The translations under genes were made by a program, and so were the position numbers. This document shows positions 10,942 to 22,301 of a stretch of DNA of 64,000 nucleotides, piece by piece. Source of the stretch: Coriaria nepalensis (lineage: Eukaryota > Streptophyta > Magnoliopsida > Cucurbitales > Coriariaceae). The DNA is taken from positions 5,032,001 to 5,096,000 of the forward strand of contig CP114483.1 in assembly GCA_027186245.1 (NCBI GenBank), written 5' to 3'. How positions within the stretch are numbered: the stretch's first letter is position 1; every line of letters starts with the position of its first letter. Under the pieces are notes generated by a model that saw only the letters and a list, made by a program, of their open reading frames with translations, searched no databases and was not told the origin of the DNA.

Positions 10942-11280
10942 AGAAAAATTCCTAATGTAAAAAATTCCTAAATGTCCAAAATTCCAGACGTGAAGTACAT
11001 AGATTCTGCTTCATACTGTCCGAAATTCAGAAACTGTATATTACCTTCAAAGGTAATAAAGATCATCAGCTACATGTCATAAGGGAGATTTGAACTTATT
11101 TGAACCTTCAAATGTACTAAAAATCATTACCTACTTTAGATTGAACTCATAACCGTACCTTATTCATCTTTGATCCGATTGACCCCGACCCAATTTCCAA
11201 AAGTTTTTATTTTGATGTGTTGCAGCTCCCTGCAACGAAGTCAACGTAAGAGTGATGGAAAATCAGAAAGTCAACTTTTT

Positions 11281-11515
11281 GGTCCAAATTGACTTGATTG
11301 CTCTATTTATGAGATTGTGTATAAACATGTAAGTCTTGCTCTGTTTCATGGGATTCAAAGGTCCAAATTGGGCTTCATTCTGTATAAATATACATGTCTA
11401 GATTCTGTATACTCCGTTTTGATGTCCAATGTTTCATGAGATTTTGTATAAACATGTATGTCTTACTCTGTTTTATGAGATTTTGAGGTCTAAATTAGAC
11501 TTGATTGCATAATGA
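11281..11515. repeat. Degenerate two-copy repeat, period about 127 bp
   Basis: GTATAAACATGTAAGTCTTG (11319) recurs as GTATAAACATGTATGTCTTA (11446). Flanking GGTCCAAATT-GACTTGATTG and GGTCTAAATTAGACTTGATT also match. Noncoding. Confidence 0.6.
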
Positions 11516-11739
11516 TGCTTGCTCCCATAAGTTTTAACTGGGACTGTAATATTTAAGTAGTGTGAAATAAGTTACCATATATTGAAACAGAGTAATGGTA
11601 TCGAAACAGATTAATGACATCTTATGAATTTCTTTCGTAAAACATAGTAACGACATCTTATTGACAAAAAAACATGGACTTTTGTCAGCGGTGAAGATTA
11701 ATGGTGTCGGGACTTTTGAAAACATAGAAGAATTTTATC

Positions 11740-12226
11740 CAAGTCACTATGCGACAAAGCTTTCAATGTGTACCTTAAACTGATGAAGTTTTTCATAGCA
11801 AACGGAGGGATTTACCCAAAAAAATTTTTCAATACTTTTGGGTTTGGCTGTGAGTTGATTTATAGTTGGCTAAATGATCGTATACTATATTAGAAGGATA
11901 CCAACAGCTTATGTGCATATCTGGTATGCGGAGAAGGACGATTCAAACAAAAGGGTAATCAAAATGATTAAAATTTTAAGAAAAGTCTTACATTACTACC
12001 CATCGGTCCTCGACTTAAACGATTTCTTATGACAGAAAAAATTGCAAAATCATTCACTTGTCACCATGATGAACGTAAGAATGATGAGGCACCCAATAGA
12101 TTCACTACAATGGAAAGAGTTTGACAAAACACACGGCTGGTTTGGTAGTGATCTATGAAATGTCAGATTCGGTTAGTCTAGTGATGCGTTCACTCAGCCT
12201 AGTAGTATGAGCCCTCGCCATAGTAC
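11740..12226 (+). pseudogene. CACTA transposase (TNP2-like), first part
   Basis: In one frame: FFNTFGFGCELIYSWLNDRI, then LCAYLVCGEGRFKQK, then GPRLKRFLMTEKIAKSFTCH. A frame change leads to MMRHPIDSLQWKEFDKTH, then NVRFG..SDAF and SSMSPRHS. These match the order of TNP2 motifs: the PNDCxLY and CxxCGxxRFK region, then PRLQRLF, H..D, MRHPADxxxWKxFD and NVRLGLxxDGFNPF. Stops and at least one indel break it. It is cut at base 12226 by the retroelement, and the same protein resumes at 17562. The transposase would bind element ends and catalyse cut-and-paste movement in the nucleus. Confidence 0.75.
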
Positions 12227-13287
12227 TGTTGGAAAATTAGTATATCAACATATTATGTTTATGCTTGATTTTGAGTGGAGCCCACTTCGTGTAAACAAAA
12301 GGTCAAAGCTGATTCGGATTCTCCTCCGTGAAAGCTTCGAATTGGTATATGGTACGCTAAAAATAATATATGGGTGAATGAGAAATTGAATCTCAAAGTG
12401 CAACTATTGGAATAATTTGAAGGAGGAAAAATGAAGGAGAAATTTTATCCCACATTGAAAAGGAGAACAAGTGGGAGAGTGTTTATATAGAATTGCACAT
12501 TTGTTAATGGGTAATAAAATATAAACTAGAATGCTTTTTCTTACGCACTCCTATAAGGGGGTACAAATCTGGACCAGATCAGGTTTAGCTTGTGTGCGCT
12601 CGTACCTAGGCACGCCGAATGTCGGTCCTAAAAATGACCCGGTTTGCCTTAGGCCTCTTTTTGTTTTCTCCCGGATATATTTTTTCTTCTTCTACAGAAG
12701 ATGAAAAGATGAAATTTAATTTCATCATATTTAAATCTGAATTAAACCTAAATTAATTCTCATTCTCCTCATGAACCTATAAATTGATATCTTCCCCCAT
12801 TTAAAAACATAAAATCAAAAACGAAATTTATCATCCCTCTAGAGTTCTAAGTTTTTAGTGTGGTAGAGTTTGAGCCACTATTTGAGTTCGCCGGGAATAG
12901 TTCGGTGGTGCGCCGCTACTATTCGTCTCCGTTGTATCCTGAGAGACAAATGTCGTTCAACCTTCTACACTGACGTGAGGGGCCGAATCTGTTTTAAGGA
13001 AACTGTTGCATAACGGGCCTCGGTTTGATTCTCTATTACTGTTATGTTCTTCCTGTTCTTTTTTGTTTTCATATTATGTTTTGTTTATTTTTTCCAATTC
13101 TATTATGTTCTATTTTACTGTTCTATTCTATTTTTACAGATTATATTCTATTCTATTTTTTACAGATTCTGTGTTCTTTTCCATTTTACTATTCTATTTT
13201 GTTTCTTACAAATTATGTTTTATTGCATCACTGTTTTCATAGTTACTGTTTACTGTATTTTATTTATTATATATACATGCTCTTACA
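12227..13287 (+). repeat. 5' LTR of copy A (1061 bp)
   Basis: It runs from TGTTGGAAAA to TGCTCTTACA. Likely promoter elements are TTTATATAG near 12484 and CTATAAATTG near 12776. Near its 3' end is a T-rich zone (about 13044-13240) of imperfect TTCTATTTTACAGATTATAT units. Compared with the 3' LTR it lacks about 19 bp between two CCCTCTA copies near 12835. Confidence 0.9.
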
Positions 13288-14340
13288 ACATATTCATTTT
13301 ATATATAATAAATAGATTTAATTTAATCAAATTCGAAATATTCTCTATGTAATAAATAAAACAACATACATTAATGAAATGTTTCTTTACACTAAACGTT
13401 TCTATGTTAGTGTTCATGTAATTTACTCTAACATCAAATTCTATAACGGATTTAATATCAATGTAATGGATTTACTCTAATGTAGAAGTGGAAATGGTTT
13501 TGTCAACATAAATGTCGATTTACATATTTGATTGTGTTTATATGTCTTGAATTATAATTGGATACATTGTGTGCGATAGAGATTAATTAGTATCTTAACT
13601 ATAAAGTTTGGATCAAAGCATGAATTGAACCTATATAAATATATTGTGGTTATTTGTGTGATCAATTAATACATAATTGACAATTATAATTGTATTATAA
13701 TTTATTACAAATTTTGTAATGGTTTTACAAATAAATATTATAACGGTTTAAAAATTAAAGTTTGTAACAGTTTCAAATTTAATTGATCTTTTACAATTAA
13801 TAATGATTTCCATGTAATCATAATGATTTTGAAATTGAAATATGTATATGATTTTGATTAATTATTAACTATTAGAATTTAATTTGCAATGCCCCAAATT
13901 TAAGTTCGTAATGGTTTACCAATTAAAATTTTTTACGGTTTACATATATGTGTAACGGTTTTCAAATGTAATTGATCAGGTTACAAATTTATTTTGTAAC
14001 CGGTTTACATTTGATTATTGATGCTATGATTTTAATTTGTAGCAATTAAGAAAATTAATTATAAAGATTTATTAAATAAACCTTTAATATCTAGTTAAAG
14101 TTATACCAATTTTGAAATTAGTTCAAACCGGTTCGAAATTAATTCATAATGGTTCAAAGTTATTTTGTGATGGTTTGGAATTAATTTGCATCAGTGCAAA
14201 ATTAATTCATATGGTTTCAAAAATGCAATGACTTTTAACATTTTATTTTGAAGGCTGTTTACAGTTTTTCTTCGTTATGAGTTTTAATGATTTATAACTG
14301 TTTAGTTACTAAGATACTTCCTCATATCAATGTATGTGTA
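13288..14340 (+). other. AT-rich leader of copy A with GGTTTACA-type repeats
   Basis: This untranslated leader between LTR and gag has many imperfect units such as GTAATGGTTTTACAAAT, GTAACGGTTTTCAAAT and GTAACCGGTTTACATTTG, mostly between 13690 and 14030. Copy B lacks about 300 bp of this zone (collapse near 38880-38900). A standard TGGTATCAGAGC primer site is not visible next to the LTR. Confidence 0.6.
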
Positions 14341-14349
14341 AATTCATAA

Positions 14350-15282
14350 ATTGAATCTGAAAGTAGCCGACAAGCTGCTGCTATTGAGATGACCCCTTCT
14401 ATCACTCGAGTCACTCATTCTGTAGTTTTTCCTGTGAACCATGGTGAGAAACCTGATAAATTCAATGGACAAAATTTCAAAAGGTGGCACCAAAAGATGT
14501 TGTCTTACTTGACTACACTGAATCTTGTGAGATTCTTAAAGGAAAGTGTTCATGTGCTCAAAGATTATGAGCATGATGTCCAAGCGGTCAGTGTTGTTGA
14601 TGCTTGGAATCATTCTGACTTTCTATATCAGAATTATATAATAAATGGTTTGATCGACTCTCTGTACTCCGTGTATAGTACAAAGAAAACGGCGAAGGAG
14701 CTATGGGATGCCTTAGACCATAAATATAAAACCGAGGATGCCGGTACTGAGAAGGCTATTGTGGGCCGGTTCCTTGACTATAAAATGGTAGATTCCAAGA
14801 CTGTAGTCAATCAGGTTCAAGAACTTCAAGTAATTGTACATGAGATTTGTTCCGAGGGTTTGACTTTAAGTGAAACCTACCAAGTAGCTGCTATTATTGC
14901 GAAGCTTCCACCCGGATGGAAGGATTTCAAAAACTACCTTAAGCATAAGCAAAACGAGATGAATATCTAAAATTTGATTGTTCAACTTCGAATTGAAGAA
15001 GATAATCGAAATTTCGATAAGAAAGAGATTATTCAACATGAGGCAAAGGCTAATGTTGTCGAATATGGTCAATATTCCAAAAGAACCAACAAATGGTCTA
15101 AGTTGTGTCTGAAAGGAGGAGTCTCAAAGAAGCAAACTATGTTTCAAGGGAACTGCTTTAACTATGACAAGATGGGTCATAAAGTTTCGGATTGTAGGGT
15201 CCCAAATAAGAAATCAAGCCAGGAATTGAATATGGTGGAAGATATTGCTCAAGATCTCTCAAACCTTGATCTCTCCACTTAG
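14350..15282 (+). pseudogene. copia gag of copy A
   Basis: Open from MTPSITRVTHSVVFPVNHGE through FNGQNFKRWHQKML, AKELWDALDHKYKTEDAG and VQELQVIVHEICSEG (UBN2-type Gag), to RLRIEEDNRNF and the knuckle CFNYDKMGHKVSDC, where the second Cys is Tyr. Compared with copy B the true start (MESES at the homologous 39235) is lost here, because ATG became TTG near 14353. A TAA at 14968-14970 replaces a Lys codon found in copy B. The residues between resume in frame to the TAG at 15280-15282. Gag would form the particle. This copy cannot make the whole protein. Confidence 0.8.
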
Positions 15283-15780
15283 TTTATTTTGTTTAAAAGT
15301 GGGAAAAGTTTGTTGGATGAGCTTATAAGCTAAATCAAATGTCATGATCCTTTGAGAAATTAATAAAATAAAGCTAGCTATTTTATTAGTTGCTTGTGTT
15401 TTTATAATCTATAGCATACTAGATTAGAATATGTTAATTATGATTCTATGCATAGAATAATTAACATGGATCATATACTAAACTTTTACATAAGAAGATA
15501 AACAAGATTATTATTTAAAATGAATGTCAAACTTCTTGGTTTAATCCATAAGAAGAGATATGTTCTCCTTGAACATATATTTATGAGAAGGTTCAAAATG
15601 AACAAAGTATAAACGAATTCTAGTGTTTATCATACTCAAGAACAAGAAAATAAATAAGAGAGGTAGGACATAAAATCTTATAGTTCACAATTTTATTGTT
15701 AGAAGATAAATATTAAAACTTCAAGAAGGCAATCTAGAAAAGTTTTAGTAAACTACTCTCAATTATAATTATCCATAGAT

Positions 15781-15870
15781 AACATTGCGGATCTGCTAAC
15801 CAAAGGGTTAAATAGAGAGTTAGTTAAAAAATCATCAAGGGGAATGAGACCAAAGCCCATGAAAGAGTAA
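15781..15870 (+). pseudogene. Residual RNase H C-terminus of copy A
   Basis: Thirty codons read NIADLLTKGLNRELVKKSSR, then GMRPKPMKE and a stop. This is the usual C-terminal tail of copia RNase H (N-I-A-D-x-L-T-K). Nothing upstream codes for the rest of pol, so the deletion breakpoint lies between gag and this tail. Copy B has the same residue block at 40657-40746. Confidence 0.8.
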
Positions 15871-15966
15871 GTCAATACAATGGAAACCCAACCTACTTGA
15901 CTGGAGATCCTAGGATCTAGGTTCAAGGGGACAACCTAGTTGTATGAGACTTAATTATATCACTGT

Positions 15967-15981
15967 GGGGGGGGGGGGGGG
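15967..15981 (+). repeat. Poly(G) run, 15 bp
   Basis: An uninterrupted run of 15 G after CACTGT. The homologous site in copy B (40843-40853) has 11 G. It is a mononucleotide tract in the element's 3' untranslated part; the exact length may be affected by sequencing. Confidence 0.85.
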
Positions 15982-16477
15982 TATCCTCCTATCCATTCCC
16001 ATGATGAAACAGTGATGCCCGTAAGAGAAAGGATAAGCTATGCTTTTAATGATTCTTAAGCGTCGAAAATTTGAGCAGAGTAAAACGGGTTACTCTTGAT
16101 TAAGAATCACCTATGTGAGAGAGAAGTGGGACCACTTCTAAGGGAATTAACTTGGGCATAATTCTCATCAACTCTTGCAGAACCAGGCAGATGTTCAAAG
16201 CTAAAATGAACATAACAATGAGAACTCAAGTGTGTTAGGAAAGATTCCTGTATGAAGTATATTATTGTTTACATGAACGGCAAAACAGTTCAAAGACATT
16301 GTGTCTACTGATCAGCTAGTAAAATCAATGTACTTTTACAAGGGAAGGTTCAAAGGTTGATACCTACCTATCCTATGCAAGTTTCAAACCGTCGAACTCT
16401 ATCTCCAGGTAAAAAACATTTTAATGTCAAAAAATGTATGTTTTCGTTAATCCATCAATTTCATTCATGTGGGGGAT

Positions 16478-17561
16478 TGTTGGAAAATTAGCATATCAAC
16501 ATACTATGTTTATGTTTGATTTTGAGTGGGGCCCACTTCATGTAAATGAAAGGTCAAAGTTGATTCAGATTCTCCTCCGTGAGAGCTTCAAATCGGTATA
16601 TGGTACGCTCAAAATGATTAGTAGGTGAAGGAGGAAAAATGAAGGAGAAATTTTATCCCACATTAGAAGGAGAACAAGTGGGATAGTGTTTATATAGAAT
16701 TGCACATTTTTTAATAGGTAATAAAATATAAACTAGAATGCTCTCTCTTACGCACTCCTGCAGGGGGGTGCGAATCCGGACCGGATCTGGCTTAACTCGT
16801 GTGCACCTGCACCTGGACGCGCCGAATGTCGGCCCGAAAATAACCCGGTTTGCCTTGGGCCTCTTTTTGTTTTCTCTCGGATATTTTTTTTCTTCTTCTA
16901 CAGAAGATGAAAGGTTGAAGATGAAAGGATGAAATTTAATTTCATCATATTTAAATATGAATTAAACCCAAATTAATTCTCATTCCCCTCATGAGCCTAT
17001 AAATTGACATCTTCCTCCCATTTGAAAATATACAATCAAAAACGAAATCTCTCATCCCTCTAATTTCCTTCCTCCCTCTAGAGTTCTAAGTTTCTAGAGT
17101 GGTAGAGTTCGAGCCACTATTTGAGTTCGCTGGGAATAGTTCGGTGGTGCGCCGTTACTATTCATCTCTGTTGTATCCTGAGAGACAGACGCCGTTCAAC
17201 CTTCTACACTGACGAGAGGGGCCAAATCTGTTTTAAGGAAACTGTTGCATAACAGGCCTCGATTTGATTCTCTATTACTATTCTGTTCTTCCTGTTATTT
17301 TTTGTTTTCATATTATGTTCTGTTTATTTTTTCCAATTCTGTTATGTTATATTTTACTATTCTATTCTATTTTTACAGATTATATTCTATTTTTATAGAT
17401 TATATTCTATTCTATTTTTTACAAATTATATTCTGTTCCATTTTACTATTCCGTTTTGTTTCTTACAAATTATGTTTTATATACTATTAAGTTTTATAGC
17501 ATCACTGTTTTTGTAGTTACTATTTACTGTATTCTGTTTATCATATATACATGCTCTTACA
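16478..17561 (+). repeat. 3' LTR of copy A (1084 bp)
   Basis: It runs from TGTTGGAAAA to TGCTCTTACA, preceded by GTGGGGGAT. Relative to the other three LTRs it lacks about 44 bp after GTAGGTGAA near 16628 (the others have GGGTGAATGAGAAATTGAAT and more before GAAGGAGG). The T-rich unit zone is at about 17290-17480. Confidence 0.9.
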
Positions 17562-20117
17562 AGTACTTGGTCGGTTCTCCTTATGCTTTATAATTTTTCT
17601 CCTCCATGGATAACCATAAAAGACCCATTTTGGTTGTTGCCTTTGCTAATACCAGGGCTGAAATCAATAGGCAATGATATTAGTGTGTATCTTCGGCCAT
17701 TAATTGACGAGCAAAAGGAATTTTATGGCCTGAAGGAATCATTTGTTACGATGCAAATAAGAAAGAGAGGTTTAAGCTACTTGCAACGGTTTTATGTACT
17801 ATTAATGACTTCCTAATATATGCAAACTTATCTAGGGAGAGCACAAAGGGTATGTTAGCTTGCCTTGAATGCAACCAAAGCACCGATGTAATATGGGTGA
17901 AGTTGGGAAGAAAGAGTTGTTATATATGGGTTCGTCAATGGCTTCCCATGGACCAGAAATGTCATAGTGATAAGATCCACTTTCACAAACATGAAAGTGA
18001 TATGAGGGGTTCTCCAAATCCACTTTCACTTAGTAACAGGAGTTGTGATCGGAGAGATGAAAACAAAAACTAGAAAAAGTATATCATTTTTTTCAGCATC
18101 CTTATTGGTCTACTTTGTTGGTCAGACACAATCTCGATGTCATGCACATAAAAAAAAAAAATATTCGATTGTATACTTGGGAGACTAATGGTTATTCCGA
18201 GCAAGACAAAAGACATCGAAAATTTTAGAATGGACTTGGTACTATTGGGAATCTGACCAAACTTTCATCCTACCGCAAAAGGATTCAAGAAAGTGAAATA
18301 TATAATTTTATAAGGAAGAGAATTCCTTATCCTGCAAGTGGGTGCTAGAGATCAAATTTATGATGCATATGCTTAGAACATTAGCCATTATGTGAATGTG
18401 ATGGAATCTTTTGGTCTAAAAAATTATGATTGTCAAGTATTTAGGCAACTTGTACTACTGGTAACTCCTCGAGGGTACCTACACAACAATTTTGTTCGTA
18501 AGTTAAAGAGCTATGTTTATTTTTCATGCAATTATGCTCAAGGATGTTAACCGTCGATGTGTTGAGGAAGGTGGAAATAGACATCTAACTCATCTTATGT
18601 AAGATGGAAATGATTTTCCCACTGGCCCTTTTTAATGTTATGGTGCATTTTATAGTTCACTTACCCCGATAAACATTGATATATGGTCTAGTATAATATT
18701 ATTGGATGTACTCAACATAAAGAATGTTGGGGGAATTGAAACAAACAGTTAGTAATAAGGCTCAACAAGAATTTTCAATTATACACAAGTACCTTGATCG
18801 AGAATGGGCCAATCACATTTTGACATATTTACGACAGTTTCAAATGCAGTTTATAAGAAAAATATGTGATTCTTTAAAAGGAGACAAGGTACACGAGATT
18901 GGAATATTTCATTCGGGCTTTCGGTCCTTAACATTGTTAAAGTTGAAGTTTATTGATGATGAGTAAATCTTTTAATTCATAACTATATTTTGATAGTACG
19001 TCCAGAATTGGAGTCACTAAGCATATATTACTTATAATGCATTTATAACCTATTATCTTTTTATAGAAAGAATTTAAATTTTCATATCACAAGTTATTGC
19101 ATGTATACTTAATTAACTATTTGTCTCACAGTGAGCACAATCAGATAGTGGAGCTATACTAACCTCATGACAGTAGTGGACCAAGCTGTATCGAGGAAGA
19201 TTTTATGATTTGGCTCATGGATAGAGTAGGTATCATTCACACTCTTAGCACTATAAGTGTTTCTTGTGTTTATTTTTGTGTGAATGTAGCTACTAGTTCT
19301 TCAAGATTGTTTTGAAGAATTGAAGACATTGGGACTCGGCCCAGATCAAGATGTGCAAACTTATGATGCCTGTAATGAAAATGGGGTGAGGTGGTACATA
19401 AAGGAACATGAGCAGAATAGGTAGCCATAAGGTAGTGGTATTTTCTTTACCACTAAAAATGATGAAGAAAACATGGAAGATTGTTACATGGTTCTAACAA
19501 AGATATTGCAAGTCCATTACAGGTACGGGTACAATGTGCAACTTTTCAACTGCGATTGTTTTTCAAACCAAAGGGAGGGATCTCAATGTACTTGAAGATG
19601 AAGACTTCATTACAGTTCATACATGGTATAAAGATGACCGATATATATCTCTTTTATATTCCTCTTAAGTTATCTACATGCAAGACCCAAAATAAGAAGA
19701 TCTTCGAAAAATAGTTCAAGTGGTTGTTCAAAGAGATATCTGTGACATTCCAACTAAAGAGGCAAACATTGAAGAAGATTAATTTGAGGAGAATGTTAAT
19801 CGTACTAGCTTGGAAGCCTTCAAAGAGGATATGTCAGAAAATGCAAAGTGTTGTTTCATTTACCAATTTGGCCAACTTGCAACTTTTAATCACAGAAAAG
19901 GGCGGTGAGCAGTTAATTTTTGGATGATTTTTTTGATCAATTGGGCAACCTATATATTCGGGTGAATCAACTAGATTTGGTCAATGAGCTTGATCCGAAT
20001 TTGGATCAAGTTGTGAAAGATGAGGATATTGACAATGACAACGAACTACAAGAATATAGTGAGGTTGGCATAGACACGATGACGATAAATATTACCAACC
20101 TTGACAGATTAGAATGA
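17562..20117 (+). pseudogene. CACTA transposase (TNP2-like), second part and C-terminal domains
   Basis: Directly after the AGTAC duplication the frame continues STWSVLLMLYNFSPPW, then LIPGLKSIGNDISVYLRPLI, the core TNP2 motif. Then come KGMLACLECNQSTDV and GRKSCYIWVRQWLPM (17852-18073). At about 18098 LLVRHNLDVMHI is almost canonical. Later KNYDCQVFRQLV, LFNVMVHFIVHLP and, at 18724-18966, a DUF4218-like WANHILTYLR stretch appear. Around 19470-19560 YMVLTKILQVHYRYGYNVQL resembles DUF4216. The acidic tail ends at 20117 (DQVVKDEDIDNDNELQEYSE). Stops and frameshifts separate the blocks. Confidence 0.75.
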
Positions 20118-20802
20118 GGTCATAATCTCTTCACTAACTGTTCAATTAATTTTCTTTAATCTCCACGTTATTAAATACTTAATTATGAACCTACCTTTTT
20201 TGTATTATAGGACAACCACTAACTACTATACCTAGTTGCTAAGATGATGAATTAGGTGCGATGACTTGACCATTTTAGGAAAGTTTACTTACAATTACAT
20301 ATTGTGTTTCTTTTTTTGCATATATGTGCCTTTTTATGTTGCATGACTAATATTGTGGGAAGGAAGAGTATATAAGACCATTAGTGATGATACGATATTT
20401 CTAGTAAGTAAATGCCCTTGAACTTGCCATATAAGTATTAGCTAACTGATATTTGAGATTTTTTAAGTTGTATTTCTATATTGTAAGATGAACTTCCACT
20501 TATACTATTAGACTCAAGATATATATAAATTTTTGGTTTTAGTGCTTGGAAATAATGTGATGAGGAACTTGTAATGCTTGTTTTTACAGTAAATGACTCT
20601 GATGGATGCCATTGAGTCACTACGAATTTTTGTGCAGATTTCTGAATTGGTATATTTTATTGGATATTTTTAGCTAAACAGGTGGATTGTTCACTATGAG
20701 TCAAAAATGGGTTATGGATTTCCAATGCAAATAGGATGCACATGTGCGTCAAATAATCATCAAATATGATGGCCATTAACGTGACGCTTAACGTGTACAA
20801 GT
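20118..20802. other. 3' untranslated part of the CACTA element
   Basis: AT-rich, no coding sequence supported. It lies between the last transposase block and the subterminal repeats. Confidence 0.4.
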
Positions 20803-21090
20803 GAACATCTTAACAAAAAGGACATATGAACATCTTAACAAAAAGGACATATACATGCATCATAATTGCTTCAAAATCATCATATTTGACTTAAATATAA
20901 CAAAAAAAAATACATGTCACACATGTGATGGTGACACATGGACATATCAAACAATAACATCTGGACAAATCATAAGGTGGCAAGTGGACAAATAAGATGA
21001 TGACATGTGGATGAATAAGATGTTGACACATGAATAATTAAACATAGAAATGTGGACAAATTAGACATCGACATGTGGCCTTATCATAGG
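20803..21090. repeat. Subterminal repeats, ACATGTGG-like
   Basis: Starts with a 25-bp tandem pair (GAACATCTTAACAAAAAGGA at 20803 and 20828). After that, units such as GACACATGGACATAT, ACATCTGGACAAATCAT, GCAAGTGGACAAATAAGATG, GACATGTGGATGAATAAGAT, GAAATGTGGACAAATTAGAC and GACATGTGGCC recur every 20-35 bp. Clustered short degenerate repeats near an end are typical of CACTA elements, where the transposase-partner protein binds. Confidence 0.55.
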
Positions 21091-21268
21091 TTGAAATGTG
21101 GCCCATTCTTATTTAGGCACGTGAGTCAGTCAAATTCAATACAACCTTCGTTTTGTTGAGTCCACATAGGTGCCATGTCAACATTCTTGATTTGATTACA
21201 ATTTTTTCATGTAAGCTCCGCATTAGTGATATATATACCCCGATCAATGAAATTGTGACGCATATACA

Positions 21269-21280
21269 TCTCTAGCAGTG
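21269..21280 (-). repeat. Candidate right terminus of the CACTA element
   Basis: TCTCTAGCAGTG reads CACTGCTAGAGA on the minus strand, close to CACTACTAGA-type plant CACTA ends. The following CGG could be one copy of the 3-bp target duplication. No matching left end was found. Confidence 0.4.
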
Positions 21281-21299
21281 CGGCTATTATGACGAATAA

Positions 21300-21953
21300 A
21301 ATTGTTACATTTGGTTCAAGCACTGCGATTTTAAGCCCTTTTGTGATGCTTTGGGACATCTCCCCTGCTACACTTTCTTGTTATTTTAGCCTATACGAGT
21401 ATGTTATTAGATCTTTTAGCAATATTAATTTCAAGTTCCCTAGCCTTAGGCGAGAGACAATCAAATCTATAGTTGGTACTACACCTATATACTTGACGGA
21501 GTTCTTACCAACAACATATTCATCATGGATTGTTTGTAAGAGTATCATAGCTTGGCTAGTGTCATAAATGACTTGATTTATTCATTTAAGAGTTTAAACC
21601 ATCTTTTGAAATTCATTTAGGTTGTCATCTACTGATTTGGAACTATCATTTTCCAATTAAAGAGGGTTCCCTTAAAATTAGCTAGATTAGGTATATTTTG
21701 TTCGATACAAATTGAATTCAACTTATCCTGTGCCCATAGAGATAGTGGTATCTCTGCATCATCTACTTTGTGCAACACACTATCCCAAGTAGAAGGTTTA
21801 AAATGAGCTAATTATCTGATTGCTCATCAATCCCCACCCTTGTTTCAAGGCTTCTTACCTTCCATTTTGAATTATCAGATTCTGATTCCTTTTTCAAGTT
21901 CCAAAGTTTGACTTTCCATCAAACACTGGAATCTCAAGACGATTAGATGCCAT
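21300..21953 (-). pseudogene. copia-type gag fragment
   Basis: Minus-strand translation starts at an ATG at 21953 with MASNRLEIPVFDGKSNFGT, a typical copia Gag N-terminus. After frame changes it gives LHKVDDAEIPLSLWAQDKLN and, further on, SQAMILLQTIHDEYVVGK, which resembles the conserved ALLLLxSLPxSYxxF block. Several stops. No pol follows, because the CACTA terminus lies just beyond at 21280, so this is a truncated element. Confidence 0.5.
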
Positions 21954-22301
21954 TCTCACTCTTTGGTTTTTATTCTAGTCAGACAGACATAAACTCAAGA
22001 ATAAAAACAACTAGTAGATACAAAGATACAGAAAATAAGAATTTGTACATGTTACACAAAGTATATAAAGATTCTTAAAATTTATACATGAAGAATTATA
22101 TACTAAAGATAATACATATAAGAAACCTATACATAAAATTTATACAATAGCTTATGAATTCAATATTATACGAATAATCACAGATTTAACATGAAGGATG
22201 TAATCAACAATTTTTTGATCTATTTAAGAATCACATAAAATTATTCAATCTAACAACACAATTATATTTTGTACAAGAAATTCTAGATCTATATAAACCT
22301 C

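Larger units (their letters stand above)
10491..11739. other. AT-rich interval with local duplications
   Basis: No gene was supported. It contains an 85-bp-period duplication (10813-10941) and a degenerate two-copy repeat with a period of about 127 bp (11281-11515). It probably includes the left part of the CACTA element, but no CACTA-type terminus could be fixed. Confidence 0.4.
12227..17561 (+). mobile_element. Non-autonomous copia-type element, copy A (pol deleted)
   Basis: LTRs TGTTGGAAAA...CTCTTACA at 12227-13287 and 16478-17561 are flanked by a perfect AGTAC target duplication (12222-12226 and 17562-17566). Inside are a long AT-rich leader, a copia gag, about 500 bp without coding, the last codons of RNase H (15781-15870), a further 600 bp and a polypurine tract (GTGGGGGAT) at 16469-16477. 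Protease, integrase, reverse transcriptase and most of RNase H are missing. Copy B at 37341-42506 has the same structure, so the deletion predates the spread of the family. Mobilisation would need enzymes from another element. Confidence 0.9.
11740..21280 (+). mobile_element. CACTA (En/Spm) transposon, split by a copia-type element
   Basis: Transposase_21/TNP2-like coding blocks lie at about 11740-12226 and 17562-20117, on either side of the 12227-17561 retroelement. Downstream come repeated ACATGTGG-type units (about 20900-21090), like CACTA subterminal repeats, and a candidate terminus TCTCTAGCAGTG at 21269-21280 (CACTGCTAGAGA on the other strand). The left terminus was not found, so the start given is only the first recognisable coding sequence. 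All coding blocks carry stops. Confidence 0.7.

Noticed and set aside
13006..13352. Overlapping Phe/Tyr/Leu-rich open frames suggesting membrane proteins (also near 17245, 38157 and 42262)
   Set aside because: They come from the T-rich TTCTATTTT repeat zone in the four LTRs. The frames overlap in all phases and are not conserved between the LTRs.
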